Shown: one piece after another, positions 1 through 8,092 of the stretch
Layout: every line of letters starts with the position of its first letter
How positions within the stretch are numbered: the first letter of the stretch is position 1
Origin: Arthrobacter rhizophilus
GTDB lineage: Bacteria; Actinomycetota; Actinomycetes; Actinomycetales; Micrococcaceae
DNA: 64,000 nt
Direction: 5' to 3'
Assembly: GCF_026241105.1 (NCBI RefSeq)
Contig: NZ_JAPFFT010000005.1
Location: forward strand, 62,001-126,000
The notes under the pieces: model-generated
Told to the model about the DNA's origin: nothing
Databases searched by the model: none
What the model saw: only the letters and a program-made list of their open reading frames with translations
Position numbers and translations under genes: made by a program

Positions 1-651
1 CAAGGCGCCGTAGACGATGACCGGTACTGCGGGATGGATGACGGCAAGCGGCGACGCCGCCAGGAAGCCAAGGATTCCCCCGGCTCGCCGGAGACCGTCG
101 AAGCCATCAGCGACGGTCGGATGGCCCCCGATGATGTGGGCCAAACCGGTGCCGGCGAAGGTCATGACCAGGAAGCCGATGCCCACGCGGTTGTTGCCGC
201 GACTGTCCCACGGCTGCCGGAAGAGGCGGATTGCGCAGACGAAAAGCATGAGCGGCAGAATCAGCGACACCCAGCCGAAGGTCCCGTTCACGATGCCATA
301 GACGACGTCCGGGAACCAACCTTTGAAGCCCCACCAGGCGAAGGTTGCGATGAAGACACCGAGCGCCAGGTTGAAAAGCGCGGCGCCGTCCCGGCGGTCC
401 GAAGGATCAAGGTCGCTGACGTCGTGGCCGATCCGGCGAATGCCTGCACCCACCACGTGGCCGATTCCCAGCCATGCTCCAGCAAACGCACGCAGGATCC
501 AGGGTTGTTGGGGTTCGACGACGGCAGCCTGCTTGCCGCGGGCCGTCGCTGTGCCGCTCCTGCCGGACTTGGCCGGGGTCCGGCCGCTGCCCGAGCCGCC
601 GGATTTGTTATTGGAGCTGCCTCTAGGCGCGGAGGTAGTACGAGTCGCCAT
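1..651 (-). CDS. ftsK: DNA translocase FtsK/SpoIIIE, N-terminal part (cut by window edge)
   Basis: Septum-anchored DNA pump that moves chromosome ends during division; only its membrane N-terminus is here. Translating the minus strand from ATG at 651 gives 217 open codons to the window edge. Residues 1-45 are a low-complexity Ser/Gly/Lys/Arg tail. Hydrophobic segments follow at about 51-70, 90-110, 124-145, 155-175 and 190-217, the multi-span layout of FtsK. The motor and gamma domains lie outside the window. An in-frame GTG at 660 is an equally possible start; neither has a strong ribosome site. The gene follows rnj, as in many actinobacteria, but a strong hairpin (772-805) separates them. 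Family assignment rests on the membrane pattern and synteny. Confidence 0.85.
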   Translation of the reverse strand, partial: MATRTTSAPRGSSNNKSGGSGSGRTPAKSGRSGTATARGKQAAVVEPQQPWILRAFAGAWLGIGHVVGAGIRRIGHDVSDLDPSDRRDGAALFNLALGVFIATFAWWGFKGWFPDVVYGIVNGTFGWVSLILPLMLFVCAIRLFRQPWDSRGNNRVGIGFLVMTFAGTGLAHIIGGHPTVADGFDGLRRAGGILGFLAASPLAVIHPAVPVIVYGAL

Positions 652-771
652 ACCCGCCACGGTACCCCAGTCCGTGCGGAATCCCGCGGATTTCAGGGGC
701 GCGGAGGAACCATGTTGCCCCTGTTGAACAATCAGTGGGCTCGGTGTCACCCGGACCTGGGCCCGAGCACA

Positions 772-805
772 CGAACGGCCCGGTTCGCAAGAACCGGGCC
801 GTTCG
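772..805 (-). terminator. Intrinsic terminator after rnj
   Basis: Perfect 15-bp stem (arms CGAACGGCCCGGTTC and its complement) with a GCAA tetraloop, 43 bp past the rnj stop. No clear U-tract follows, which is common in high-GC actinobacteria. Confidence 0.85.
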
Positions 806-848
806 GAGACTGGCTCCGGGGCGTCCGTGCTGGTTATGCCTCTAGAAG

Positions 849-2540
849 CTAGGCCTCCAATACCAACGGGATGATCATGGGTCGCCGGCGAAGCTTGCGG
901 TTGACCCACGTTCCGATCACGCGACGGACCACTTGCTGCAGCTGGTGGTTGGTGTGGTCCGCGTGGTGGAGCACTGCGTCTTCAAGGGCGGCGTTGATCT
1001 TGGGAATGATCTCATCGAACACGGAATCGTCCTCGGCCACGCCGCGGGCGTGGATCTCCGGGCCTGAGACAATCTTGCCCGTGGTGCGGTTGATCACGGT
1101 GATGACGGAGATGAAGCCCTCGTCGCCGAGGATCCTGCGGTCCTTGAGGTCGGCGTCGGTGATTTCACCCACGCTTGAGCCGTCAACGTACACGAAGCCC
1201 ACTTCAACCTGGCCCACAACGTTGGCCTTGTGGTCCCTGAGGTCGATGACCGTGCCGTTATCGCTGAGGATCACGCGGTCCGACGGGACGCCGGAGTCCT
1301 CCGCCAGGTTGCCGTTGGCGATGAGGTGGCGGGTTTCGCCGTGCACGGGCATGGCGTTCAGCGGTTTGAGGATGTTGTAGCAGTAAAGCAGTTCGCCCGC
1401 GGCTGCGTGGCCGGAAACGTGCACCTTGGCGTTGCCCTTGTGGACGACGTCGGCGCCGAGTTTGAGCAGCCCGTTGATGATCCGGTAGACGGCATTCTCG
1501 TTGCCGGGGATGAGGCTTGAGGCCAGAATGACGGTGTCGCCTTGTCCGACCACTACCCGGTGGTCGCCATTAGCCATGCGGGAAAGAGCTGCCATGGGCT
1601 CACCCTGGGAGCCCGTGGACATCAGGACTACGCGGTGGTCCGGCAATTTTTCGATGTTCTTGATGTCCACGAGGATTCCCGGTGGGACGTCAAGGTAGCC
1701 CAGCTTTGCCGCGATGGCCATGTTGCGTACCATCGACCGGCCCACAAAGGCGACGTTGCGGCCGTGCTTGGCGGCGGCGTCGAGAACCTGCTGGACACGG
1801 TGAACGTGCGAGGAGAAGGACGCAACGATGATGCGCTTTTTGGCCTGGCCGAACAGACGGTCCAGCGTGGGACCGATTTCCTTCTCGGCCGTGGTGAAAC
1901 CTGGGACATCCGCGTTGGTGGAGTCGGCCATGAACAGGTCCACTCCTTCTTCGCCGAGGCGGGCGAAATGGCGCAGGTCCGTGATGCGGCCATCCAGGGG
2001 CAGCTGGTCCATCTTGAAGTCGCCTGTGTGCAGCACATTGCCGCCGGCGGTTCGGATGAAGACAGCCAAGGCGTCCGGAATCGAGTGGTTGACTGCAACG
2101 AATTCACATTCGAACGGCCCGAACTGCTCTACTTGCCCTTCGGCAACCGTGAGCGTGTACGGCTTGATCCGGTGTTCCTGGAGCTTGGCCTCAATGAGTG
2201 CAAGCGTCAGCTGGGAACCGACCAAGGGCAAGTCCGGGCGCAGGCGCAGAAGGTACGGCACAGCGCCGATGTGGTCTTCGTGGCCGTGCGTCAGGACGAT
2301 GGCAACGACGTCGTCGAGCCTGTCCTCGATGTACGAGAAATCGGGCAGGATGAGGTCAACACCCGGCTGTGTCTCTTCAGGGAAGAGCACGCCGCAGTCG
2401 ACAACCAGCAGCTTGCCGTTGATTTCGAAAACGGCCATGTTGCGGCCAATCTCCCCCAGCCCCCCAAGGGGCACAATCCGGAGTGTTCCCTGCGGAAGTT
2501 TGGGCGGGGTGGCAAGTCCGGGAAGGGCGGTTTGGGTCAT
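849..2540 (-). CDS. rnj: Ribonuclease J
   Basis: Metallo-beta-lactamase/beta-CASP RNase J, a 5'-3' exonuclease and endonuclease of cytoplasmic RNA decay and maturation. The 563-residue length is normal. Visible motifs are the dinuclear zinc site HGHEDH (85-90), NHSIPD (151-156) and HTGDFK (171-176), and the beta-CASP signature VHVSGHA further on. It starts 27 bp after dapA ends, in the conserved dapA-rnj order, so it is probably co-transcribed from dapA. A perfect hairpin ends the unit. Confidence 0.97.
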   Translation of the reverse strand: MTQTALPGLATPPKLPQGTLRIVPLGGLGEIGRNMAVFEINGKLLVVDCGVLFPEETQPGVDLILPDFSYIEDRLDDVVAIVLTHGHEDHIGAVPYLLRLRPDLPLVGSQLTLALIEAKLQEHRIKPYTLTVAEGQVEQFGPFECEFVAVNHSIPDALAVFIRTAGGNVLHTGDFKMDQLPLDGRITDLRHFARLGEEGVDLFMADSTNADVPGFTTAEKEIGPTLDRLFGQAKKRIIVASFSSHVHRVQQVLDAAAKHGRNVAFVGRSMVRNMAIAAKLGYLDVPPGILVDIKNIEKLPDHRVVLMSTGSQGEPMAALSRMANGDHRVVVGQGDTVILASSLIPGNENAVYRIINGLLKLGADVVHKGNAKVHVSGHAAAGELLYCYNILKPLNAMPVHGETRHLIANGNLAEDSGVPSDRVILSDNGTVIDLRDHKANVVGQVEVGFVYVDGSSVGEITDADLKDRRILGDEGFISVITVINRTTGKIVSGPEIHARGVAEDDSVFDEIIPKINAALEDAVLHHADHTNHQLQQVVRRVIGTWVNRKLRRRPMIIPLVLEA

Positions 2541-2567
2541 AATGCGCTACTTTCCGGCGGAATCCTT

Positions 2568-3479
2568 CTAGACAGTGAAGTCCATTCCAGCTTCCGCCAA
2601 GTCCTCGCGGATGGTTGCGATCTCGGCGGCGTCCGGCTCCACGAGGGGCAAACGGACAACCGAGTTGGGCAGGACTCCCTGCCATTTAAGAATTTGTTTG
2701 GCGGCGACAGCGCCTTGGACCCGGGTCATGGTTGCACGGACCACCGGTTCCAGTTCGAAATTGATCTTGCGCGCCGTGCCGAAGTCGTTCGCGTTGATGG
2801 CGTCGACCAGCTCACGGAATCGGCGGGTGACCACGTGCGTCGTGACGCCTACCAGGCCGACTGCGCCCAGTGCCATCCACTGGAGGGTCAGGCCATCGTC
2901 CCCCGAGTAGAAAAGAAGGTCCGTTTCGGCCATGACGCGCGTTGCGGCAGCGAAATCGGCTTTGGCATCCTTGACCGCGACGATGTTGGGGTGGGCGGCA
3001 AGACCGATCATGGTCTCCGGTGCGATCTGGATGGAAGAACGCCCGGGAATGTCGTACAACATGACGGGCAGCTCCGTGGCCGACGCAATGGTCTCGAAGT
3101 GGGCCCGGACGCCGGCCTGGCTCGGCTTGTTGTAGTACGGCGTGACGATCAGGAGGCCGTCTACGCCGAGTTTCGCCGCTTCCTGGGAGAGGTGCACTGA
3201 GTGTGCGGTGTCATTGGTTCCGGTTCCCGCGATGATTGCGGCGCGATCGCCGACGGCTTCCTTCACGACGCGGAACATGCCGAGGTTTTCCGCATCCGTG
3301 AGCGTTGACGTCTCTCCGGTTGTTCCCGTGACAACCAGGCCGTCGCAGCCGTCGTCGACGAGCTTGACTGCCAGTTCCGCTGCCTGCTTGTAATCGACTT
3401 CGCCGTCCTTGGTGAACGGGGTGACCATGGCGGTCAGAAGGGTACCGAGAGCAGGAACGTTCGTACGAGAGTCAGACAT
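2568..3479 (-). CDS. dapA: 4-hydroxy-tetrahydrodipicolinate synthase
   Basis: Condenses pyruvate with aspartate semialdehyde, the first committed step to diaminopimelate and lysine. The 303-residue TIM-barrel protein shows TGTTGE (51-56), the proton-relay tyrosine in YDIPGR (Tyr142) and the Schiff-base lysine in VAVKDA (Lys170). All catalytic motifs are intact. It lies upstream of rnj on the same strand, and dapB sits about 1 kb further upstream, split off by a small membrane-protein gene and a DUF222-like fragment. Confidence 0.97.
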   Translation of the reverse strand: MSDSRTNVPALGTLLTAMVTPFTKDGEVDYKQAAELAVKLVDDGCDGLVVTGTTGETSTLTDAENLGMFRVVKEAVGDRAAIIAGTGTNDTAHSVHLSQEAAKLGVDGLLIVTPYYNKPSQAGVRAHFETIASATELPVMLYDIPGRSSIQIAPETMIGLAAHPNIVAVKDAKADFAAATRVMAETDLLFYSGDDGLTLQWMALGAVGLVGVTTHVVTRRFRELVDAINANDFGTARKINFELEPVVRATMTRVQGAVAAKQILKWQGVLPNSVVRLPLVEPDAAEIATIREDLAEAGMDFTV

Positions 3480-3565
3480 ATGAAAAACGTTACCCTGTCA
3501 GCTGCGGGATAGGAGAATGGCGGCGTCGCGATTGTCGTCAAATTCAGCGAAATGGGAGCAAGGCC

Positions 3566-3964
3566 TCAGGCTGAAGCGTCGCGATGGCGATTGCCGAACG
3601 TCGTTGGGCTGTCCGGGCTCTTCCCCTCGGGCTTCGCAGCCGTCTCCGACGAGCAATACCGGGCAACCGCCGATTCCCGCATGCGGTCCGCCCACGCACA
3701 CAGCCGCTGGGCGGCACGCACATAGTTGAACAGTTCAACAGGGGTCAACGCTTCGAGGTCAGTCTCCGCGAGCCGCCTGGCAAGCTCGGCTCCCGGTTGC
3801 TGATCGCCCAGAACGGTTCCCTCGCGCCGCCACTGCACATCTTCCGGCGGCTCCCCCGCGACGAGTTGCCGGAAGAGGAAATCGACGACGCCCGGGCTCA
3901 TCGCCTTCATGGGCGCGTCCAGGCCTTGGGGGTACGCGTTCGGCCGCTTCGAAGGATCGTTCAT
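3566..3964 (-). CDS. Truncated DUF222/13E12-like protein behind an SOS box
   Basis: A 132-residue protein from ATG at 3964. The segment with LEALTPVELFNYVRAAQRL and CAWADRMRESAVARY resembles the start of the DUF222 domain found in actinobacterial 13E12/HNH endonuclease proteins, which are normally 400-500 residues. The rest of DUF222 and the HNH motif are absent, and the frame ends about 85 bp before dapA, so it is either an N-terminal remnant or a minimal relative. A near-consensus LexA box overlaps its start region. An in-frame ATG at 3985, inside that box, is an alternative start (adds MFEYHGC). No good ribosome site is seen for either. The family link is by eye. Confidence 0.5.
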   Translation of the reverse strand: MNDPSKRPNAYPQGLDAPMKAMSPGVVDFLFRQLVAGEPPEDVQWRREGTVLGDQQPGAELARRLAETDLEALTPVELFNYVRAAQRLCAWADRMRESAVARYCSSETAAKPEGKSPDSPTTFGNRHRDASA

Positions 3965-3973
3965 GCAGCCATG

Positions 3974-3997
3974 GTATTCGAACATATATTCGAATAC
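3974..3997. promoter_or_regulatory. Putative LexA/SOS box
   Basis: Inverted repeat with 9-bp arms GTATTCGAA and TTCGAATAC around CATATA. The minus strand reads TCGAAT-ATAT-GTTCGA, one base from the actinobacterial SOS consensus TCGAAC-N4-GTTCGA. It lies 10 bp before the ATG of the DUF222-like gene. In Mycobacterium tuberculosis, 13E12-family genes are known LexA targets, which fits. Confidence 0.65.
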
Positions 3998-4025
3998 AAG
4001 ATTCTTCCGTTCGGACCGACCGCGG

Positions 4026-4514
4026 CTACTGCTCGGCCGCGGTGGGCTGCGCACGGAAGAGGCGCACGGCGTCGCGCATGGATTCCCTGGCACGCTTGCG
4101 GTCGCCGGCGGCATCGTAGGCGCAGCTAAGACGGAACCAGGAGCGCCAGTCCTCGGGCGCAGCCTCGGCCTCCACGCGGTACTTCTCGAACTCTGCGTCC
4201 GCGGCGGCGCGGACGATGCGCCCACCAGGCGTACGCGGCAGGTTGTCCACAGGCAGGCCGCCCTCGGCTTCGAGCACCTTGGCCATTTTCTCGGTGCGGG
4301 CGCCAAAGAGCAGTTCGCGGACCAACGCCCAGGCTCCGATGATGGGGAGCACCAGGTAGGCCGCGCCGATTCCCTTGGCTACCAGGTTCTGGTCGCTGAG
4401 CAGCAGGATCGAACGCTGGAAGGTGACCACCAGGTAGAGAACCAGCAGCAGCGTGACAGCGCCCACCCAGATCTTGGTGCGGTTCTTCTTGAATGCGTTC
4501 CAGAGCGAACCCAT
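4026..4514 (-). CDS. Small membrane protein with C-terminal TPR-like helices
   Basis: 162 residues, no recognised name. A basic N-terminus (KKNRTK) precedes two transmembrane segments, about 15-31 and 47-66. The C-terminal soluble half ends in a helical hairpin containing WRSWFRLSCAYDAAGDRKRA that looks like one tetratricopeptide unit. It begins 4 bp after dapB ends, so the two are probably translated together. Function unknown; a cytoplasm-facing scaffold is a guess from the TPR unit. Confidence 0.75.
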   Translation of the reverse strand: MGSLWNAFKKNRTKIWVGAVTLLLVLYLVVTFQRSILLLSDQNLVAKGIGAAYLVLPIIGAWALVRELLFGARTEKMAKVLEAEGGLPVDNLPRTPGGRIVRAAADAEFEKYRVEAEAAPEDWRSWFRLSCAYDAAGDRKRARESMRDAVRLFRAQPTAAEQ

Positions 4515-4518
4515 GCGC

Positions 4519-5277
4519 CTACAGCCCCAAGTCCAGGTAGCAGTCCAGGCCGACTGTCAGCCCGGGGTGGGCCGCAACGTTGCGCAGTCCCAGCAGCACG
4601 CCGGGCATGAAGGAAGCCCGGTCGAAGGAATCGTGGCGGATGGTCAGTTGCTCCCCCGGACCACCGAGTAGCACTTCCTGATGCGCCACGAGCCCGCGCA
4701 GGCGGACGCTGTGGACGCGGACCCCGTCTACGTCGCAACCGCGCGCACCGTCGAGGGCGGTGGCCGTAGCGTCCGGGCTGACCGGGACGCCGGCTTCTTC
4801 GCGGGTGGCCGCGATGAGCTGCGCCGTACGGACGGCCGTGCCCGAAGGCGCGTCCACCTTGTTCGGGTGGTGAAGCTCGACGATCTCGACCGATTCAAAA
4901 TATTTGGAGGCTTTGGCCGCGAACGCCGAGGCGAGGACGGAACCGAGGGCGAAGTTAGGTGCGATCAGGACCCCTGAGCCGGGGTTCACTGCAAGCAACT
5001 CGCGCAAGGCGTCAAGCCGCGCGGCGTCCCAGCCGGTGGTGCCGACAACAGCGTGCATACCGTGCTCGACGGCGAAACGGACGTTAGCTTCGGTGCTGTC
5101 CGGAACAGTCAGGTCCACAACATACTTGGCACCGGCGTCGAGCATTACATCAAGGGAATCGCCGCGTCCGAGTGCCGCGACGAGCTTCATGTCTGCGGCT
5201 GCCTCCACCGCCTTGACGGCTTCGATACCCATGCGCCCGTGGGCGCCCAGCACGGCAACAGCAAGTTGTTCGGTCAT
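4519..5277 (-). CDS. dapB: 4-hydroxy-tetrahydrodipicolinate reductase
   Basis: NAD(P)H-dependent reductase, second step of the diaminopimelate/lysine branch after DapA. The 252-residue protein has the Rossmann motif GAHGRMG (11-17) and the active-site ELHHPNK (His136/His137, Lys140) followed by DAPSGTA, both intact. It is followed after 4 bp by a small membrane protein gene. A hairpin at 5290-5319 isolates it from the molybdenum-cofactor operon upstream, so its promoter is probably within 5278-5351. Confidence 0.97.
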   Translation of the reverse strand: MTEQLAVAVLGAHGRMGIEAVKAVEAAADMKLVAALGRGDSLDVMLDAGAKYVVDLTVPDSTEANVRFAVEHGMHAVVGTTGWDAARLDALRELLAVNPGSGVLIAPNFALGSVLASAFAAKASKYFESVEIVELHHPNKVDAPSGTAVRTAQLIAATREEAGVPVSPDATATALDGARGCDVDGVRVHSVRLRGLVAHQEVLLGGPGEQLTIRHDSFDRASFMPGVLLGLRNVAAHPGLTVGLDCYLDLGL

Positions 5278-5289
5278 GCCCTTAACCCT

Positions 5290-5319
5290 ACCGGGCGGAG
5301 CGCGCCGGGATCGCCCGGT
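5290..5319 (-). terminator. Hairpin ending the moeA-moaC-mog-moaE unit
   Basis: 8-bp arms ACCGGGCG and CGCCCGGT around a GC-rich 14-nt loop, 33 bp after the moaE stop and just before dapB. Confidence 0.6.
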
Positions 5320-5351
5320 GACAACCCCCAGCTACTCCCCTGCGCCGCCGG

Positions 5352-5807
5352 CTACTCGTCCGCCCCGACCCATTCCACCGTCCCGTCGCTGAAGAACTGT
5401 TCCTTCCAGATGGGCACCTGCGCCTTGATCCTGTCCACAAGCTCCGAGCACACGGCGAAGGCCTGTCCACGGTGGGCAGCGGCAACGGCACAAACGAGCG
5501 CAGGCTCACCGATCTCCAGCATGCCGATCCGGTGGGCCGCCCAAATGCGGACAGGCTGGGCAGCCTCTCCCGAGTGCTCCGCCACGAGCTGCGCCACGAC
5601 GTCGGCCATGACTTGGTGGGCGGTGGGATGGGCGCTGTAGCTGAGCCTGTCCACGGGCTTGCCGCCGTCGTGGTTGCGGACCACGCCGCTGAAGCTCACC
5701 ACCGCTCCCGCCGTGTCGGATTCCACTGCTGCGATGGCTTGATCCACGGAGATCGCTTCAGCGCTGAGGATCGCGCTGATTACTTCGAAGTCGGTTTCAG
5801 TGGTCAT
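5352..5807 (-). CDS. moaE: Molybdopterin synthase catalytic subunit
   Basis: Large subunit of molybdopterin synthase; with sulfur-carrying MoaD it inserts the dithiolene into cyclic pyranopterin monophosphate. The 151-residue protein shows FSGVVRNHDGGKPV, HRIGMLEIGEPA and the C-terminal KAQVPIWKEQFF with the catalytic lysines. ATG at 5807 has GGAGGG upstream and overlaps the end of mog by 11 bp. Last gene of a four-gene cofactor operon; its MoaD partner is encoded on the other strand at 12956-13222. Confidence 0.95.
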   Translation of the reverse strand: MTTETDFEVISAILSAEAISVDQAIAAVESDTAGAVVSFSGVVRNHDGGKPVDRLSYSAHPTAHQVMADVVAQLVAEHSGEAAQPVRIWAAHRIGMLEIGEPALVCAVAAAHRGQAFAVCSELVDRIKAQVPIWKEQFFSDGTVEWVGADE

Positions 5808-6297
5808 GGTTTCCCTCCAACTGATCGCACAGGTGGGCGATCACGGGATCAAGGACGGCAAGCCCGTCCATCACGCCCTTCGGCGAACCCGGCAGGTTCA
5901 CGATGAACGTCTTGCCTGCAGTGCCCGCATGCCCCCGGCTCAGCATGGCCATAGGGGTCTTGGCGGCCCCTGCGCGGCGGATGCCTTCCATGAGGCCGGG
6001 TATTTCGCGATCCAACAGCGGCAGCGTGACTTCGGGAGTACGGTCGTCGGGGCTGAGGCCCGTGCCTCCGCTGGTAATCACGACGGCGGGTTCCTGGGTC
6101 AGGAGCGCACGGATTGCCGCACCGACTGGCTCGCCGTCCGGCACCACCATGACGGGGAACGTCTCGTAGCCGTGTTCGGCCAGCCAGTCCAGGATCACGG
6201 GACCGCTCTTGTCCTCATAGATTCCTGCCGCGGCCCGGGTGGAGGCAATGACGACGCCGGCCTTCCGCGGGCCGCGCTGGGGTTCACAGGCGCTCAT
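5797..6297 (-). CDS. mog: Molybdopterin adenylyltransferase, MogA/MoaB type
   Basis: 166-residue MogA/MoaB-fold protein that adenylylates molybdopterin before metal insertion by MoeA. The signature [15 protein letters not shown] is complete, as is the later NLPGSPKG loop. ATG at 6297 overlaps the moaC stop in an ATGA arrangement, so translational coupling is likely. MogA and MoaB cannot be told apart from sequence alone; the adenylyltransferase role is the usual one in actinobacteria. Confidence 0.93.
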   Translation of the reverse strand: MSACEPQRGPRKAGVVIASTRAAAGIYEDKSGPVILDWLAEHGYETFPVMVVPDGEPVGAAIRALLTQEPAVVITSGGTGLSPDDRTPEVTLPLLDREIPGLMEGIRRAGAAKTPMAMLSRGHAGTAGKTFIVNLPGSPKGVMDGLAVLDPVIAHLCDQLEGNHDH

Positions 6298-6839
6298 GCG
6301 CGTGACCCCTCGCTGGGCGAGCCGGACGAGGTTGGAAGGACCCAGTCACCGCTCTTTCCGCCGCTCTTGGCGAGCACCTGGATTCCGCTGATCACGGCGT
6401 GCTTGTCCACTGCTTTGATCATGTCGTAGACGCTGAGCGCGGCCACGGATGCCGCAGTCAATGCTTCCATCTCCACCCCGGTGACGCCCCTGGTCTTGAC
6501 CGTCGCCAGCACCACCACTGTGTCCGGACCGAGTTCGAAGTCCACGGTGACCTTGGAAATCGGCAGCGGGTGGCACAGCGGAATGAGTTCGGAGGTCTTC
6601 TTGGCCGCCATGATCCCGGCAACGCGCGCCACGGCCAGGGCGTCCCCTTTGGGAAGCTCGCCGGCGCCGAGCAGGGCAAGGACCTCGGAGGTGCTGTGGA
6701 CGGTTGCGGTGCCGGTAGCCTCGCGCGTGGTCACGGCTTTCTCGGAGACATCGACCATTTGGGCCGTTCCGTCCTGGCGCAGATGCGTAAGGCCGCCAAC
6801 CATGCCGGCGGGGTCTGAAGTGTCATTCACAACATCCAT
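6294..6839 (-). CDS. moaC: Cyclic pyranopterin monophosphate synthase
   Basis: Acts with the radical-SAM enzyme MoaA to turn GTP into cyclic pyranopterin monophosphate, the first stable cofactor intermediate. The 181-residue protein carries [11 protein letters not shown] and [10 protein letters not shown] followed by [10 protein letters not shown], with conserved His, Glu and Lys present. It has a short N-terminal extension and a Ser/Gly-rich C-terminal tail. It overlaps the end of moeA by 13 bp and mog by 4 bp. Confidence 0.95.
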   Translation of the reverse strand: MDVVNDTSDPAGMVGGLTHLRQDGTAQMVDVSEKAVTTREATGTATVHSTSEVLALLGAGELPKGDALAVARVAGIMAAKKTSELIPLCHPLPISKVTVDFELGPDTVVVLATVKTRGVTGVEMEALTAASVAALSVYDMIKAVDKHAVISGIQVLAKSGGKSGDWVLPTSSGSPSEGSRA

Positions 6840-8047
6840 ACTTCCACTTCCGCCCCGGCGTCGAGTTCCGTTACGTCCGCCGGAACCTGGACCAGCGCGT
6901 TCGAGTTGGCCAGCGCATGGACGAGATGGGAACCGACGCCGCCCTCCAGCCGGACTGTTCCACCCGGAAGCAGGGTTCCGCGGCGCACCTGGTGCTTTCC
7001 CGCGGGAGAGGTAAGCGACTCAGTAAGGCGCGCCTGCAGGCTCGGCCGCAATGCCGGGATTCCCACGACCGCGGCGAGCGCGGGGCGAAGGAACATTTCG
7101 AAGGACACGATGCAGCTCACCGGGTTGCCGGGAAATCCGAGGAGGGGCACGCCGTCGAACGTTCCGATCCCTTGGGGGCCGCCGGGTTGCATGGCCACGG
7201 ACACGAATTCGACCGTTTGGCCATCCATGGCCTGCCTCACCACTTCGTAGGCGCCCTTGCTGACTCCCCCGGTGGTCACGATGAGGTCGATTGCTCCGAG
7301 GTGGGTGTGCAGGAGGTCTTTCAGGGCAGCAGGATCGTCACCGCTGATTCCCGTCCGCGTAACCCGGAGACCGGATTGCACCATGGCGGCTTCCAGCAGG
7401 GTTCCGTTGGAATCGTAGATCTTGCCCTCCGGCAGGGACGTGCCGGGTTCCACGACTTCATCGCCCGTAGTCACGAGGAGCACTCGTACCGGGGTGCGGG
7501 CCTCGACGGCGGTCATTCCCAAGGCCGCGAGCAGCCCCAACTGCCCGGGCCCAAGGACAGTTCCGGCCCGCAAGGCAACGGTCCCCTCGGTGATGTCGCT
7601 CCCGGCGTCGCGGACGAACGTTCCCGGCTCGGTTGTCGGAAGGCGGACGGTTGCTGCCACCCCGGGCGCGGGGAAGACATCAGGCACAGCCTGTTCGATG
7701 GGCACGACGGCGTCTGCACCCTCGGGCATCATAGCGCCGGTCATGATGGGGGCCGCGGTGCCGGGCACCAGCCGCGCCGGGAACGCGCCCGCCGGTACTG
7801 GATCCACGACTGTCAGCTCCGCTCCGACGTCGCTCCCTGAGTGAGGTGCGAGGTCCGCCGAGCGAACGGCAAATCCGTCCATCTGGGAGTTGGCGAACGG
7901 CGGCAGGCTGAGCGGCGCCAGGACATCGTCGGCGAGGACGCGGCCGAGCGCGGCCATCAAGGGCAACTCTTCGGTGCTTCCTTGGCGCGCAAGGCCAGAC
8001 AGAAGCTCCTTGACCGCTTCGCGGTGGGCTGCGACGGATCTGGCCAC
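6827..8047 (-). CDS. moeA: Molybdopterin molybdotransferase
   Basis: Inserts molybdate into adenylylated molybdopterin. The 406-residue length is normal. Motifs include an N-terminal substrate loop ([14 protein letters not shown]), GDEVVEPG, the MoCF-domain [11 protein letters not shown] and [13 protein letters not shown] at 8047 is preceded by GGGAGGA at ideal spacing, so this looks like the first gene of the moeA-moaC-mog-moaE operon. The molybdoenzyme gene upstream ends only 45 bp away, so read-through is possible. Confidence 0.96.
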   Translation of the reverse strand: MARSVAAHREAVKELLSGLARQGSTEELPLMAALGRVLADDVLAPLSLPPFANSQMDGFAVRSADLAPHSGSDVGAELTVVDPVPAGAFPARLVPGTAAPIMTGAMMPEGADAVVPIEQAVPDVFPAPGVAATVRLPTTEPGTFVRDAGSDITEGTVALRAGTVLGPGQLGLLAALGMTAVEARTPVRVLLVTTGDEVVEPGTSLPEGKIYDSNGTLLEAAMVQSGLRVTRTGISGDDPAALKDLLHTHLGAIDLIVTTGGVSKGAYEVVRQAMDGQTVEFVSVAMQPGGPQGIGTFDGVPLLGFPGNPVSCIVSFEMFLRPALAAVVGIPALRPSLQARLTESLTSPAGKHQVRRGTLLPGGTVRLEGGVGSHLVHALANSNALVQVPADVTELDAGAEVEVWML

Positions 8048-8092
8048 GGTGTTCCTCCCGATTGTTTTCGCTCAGACCTACACAGCCTAGTG

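Noticed and set aside
1542..3200. 552-residue plus-strand open frame
   Set aside because: Antisense to rnj and dapA, both with full motifs; no ribosome site or family features.
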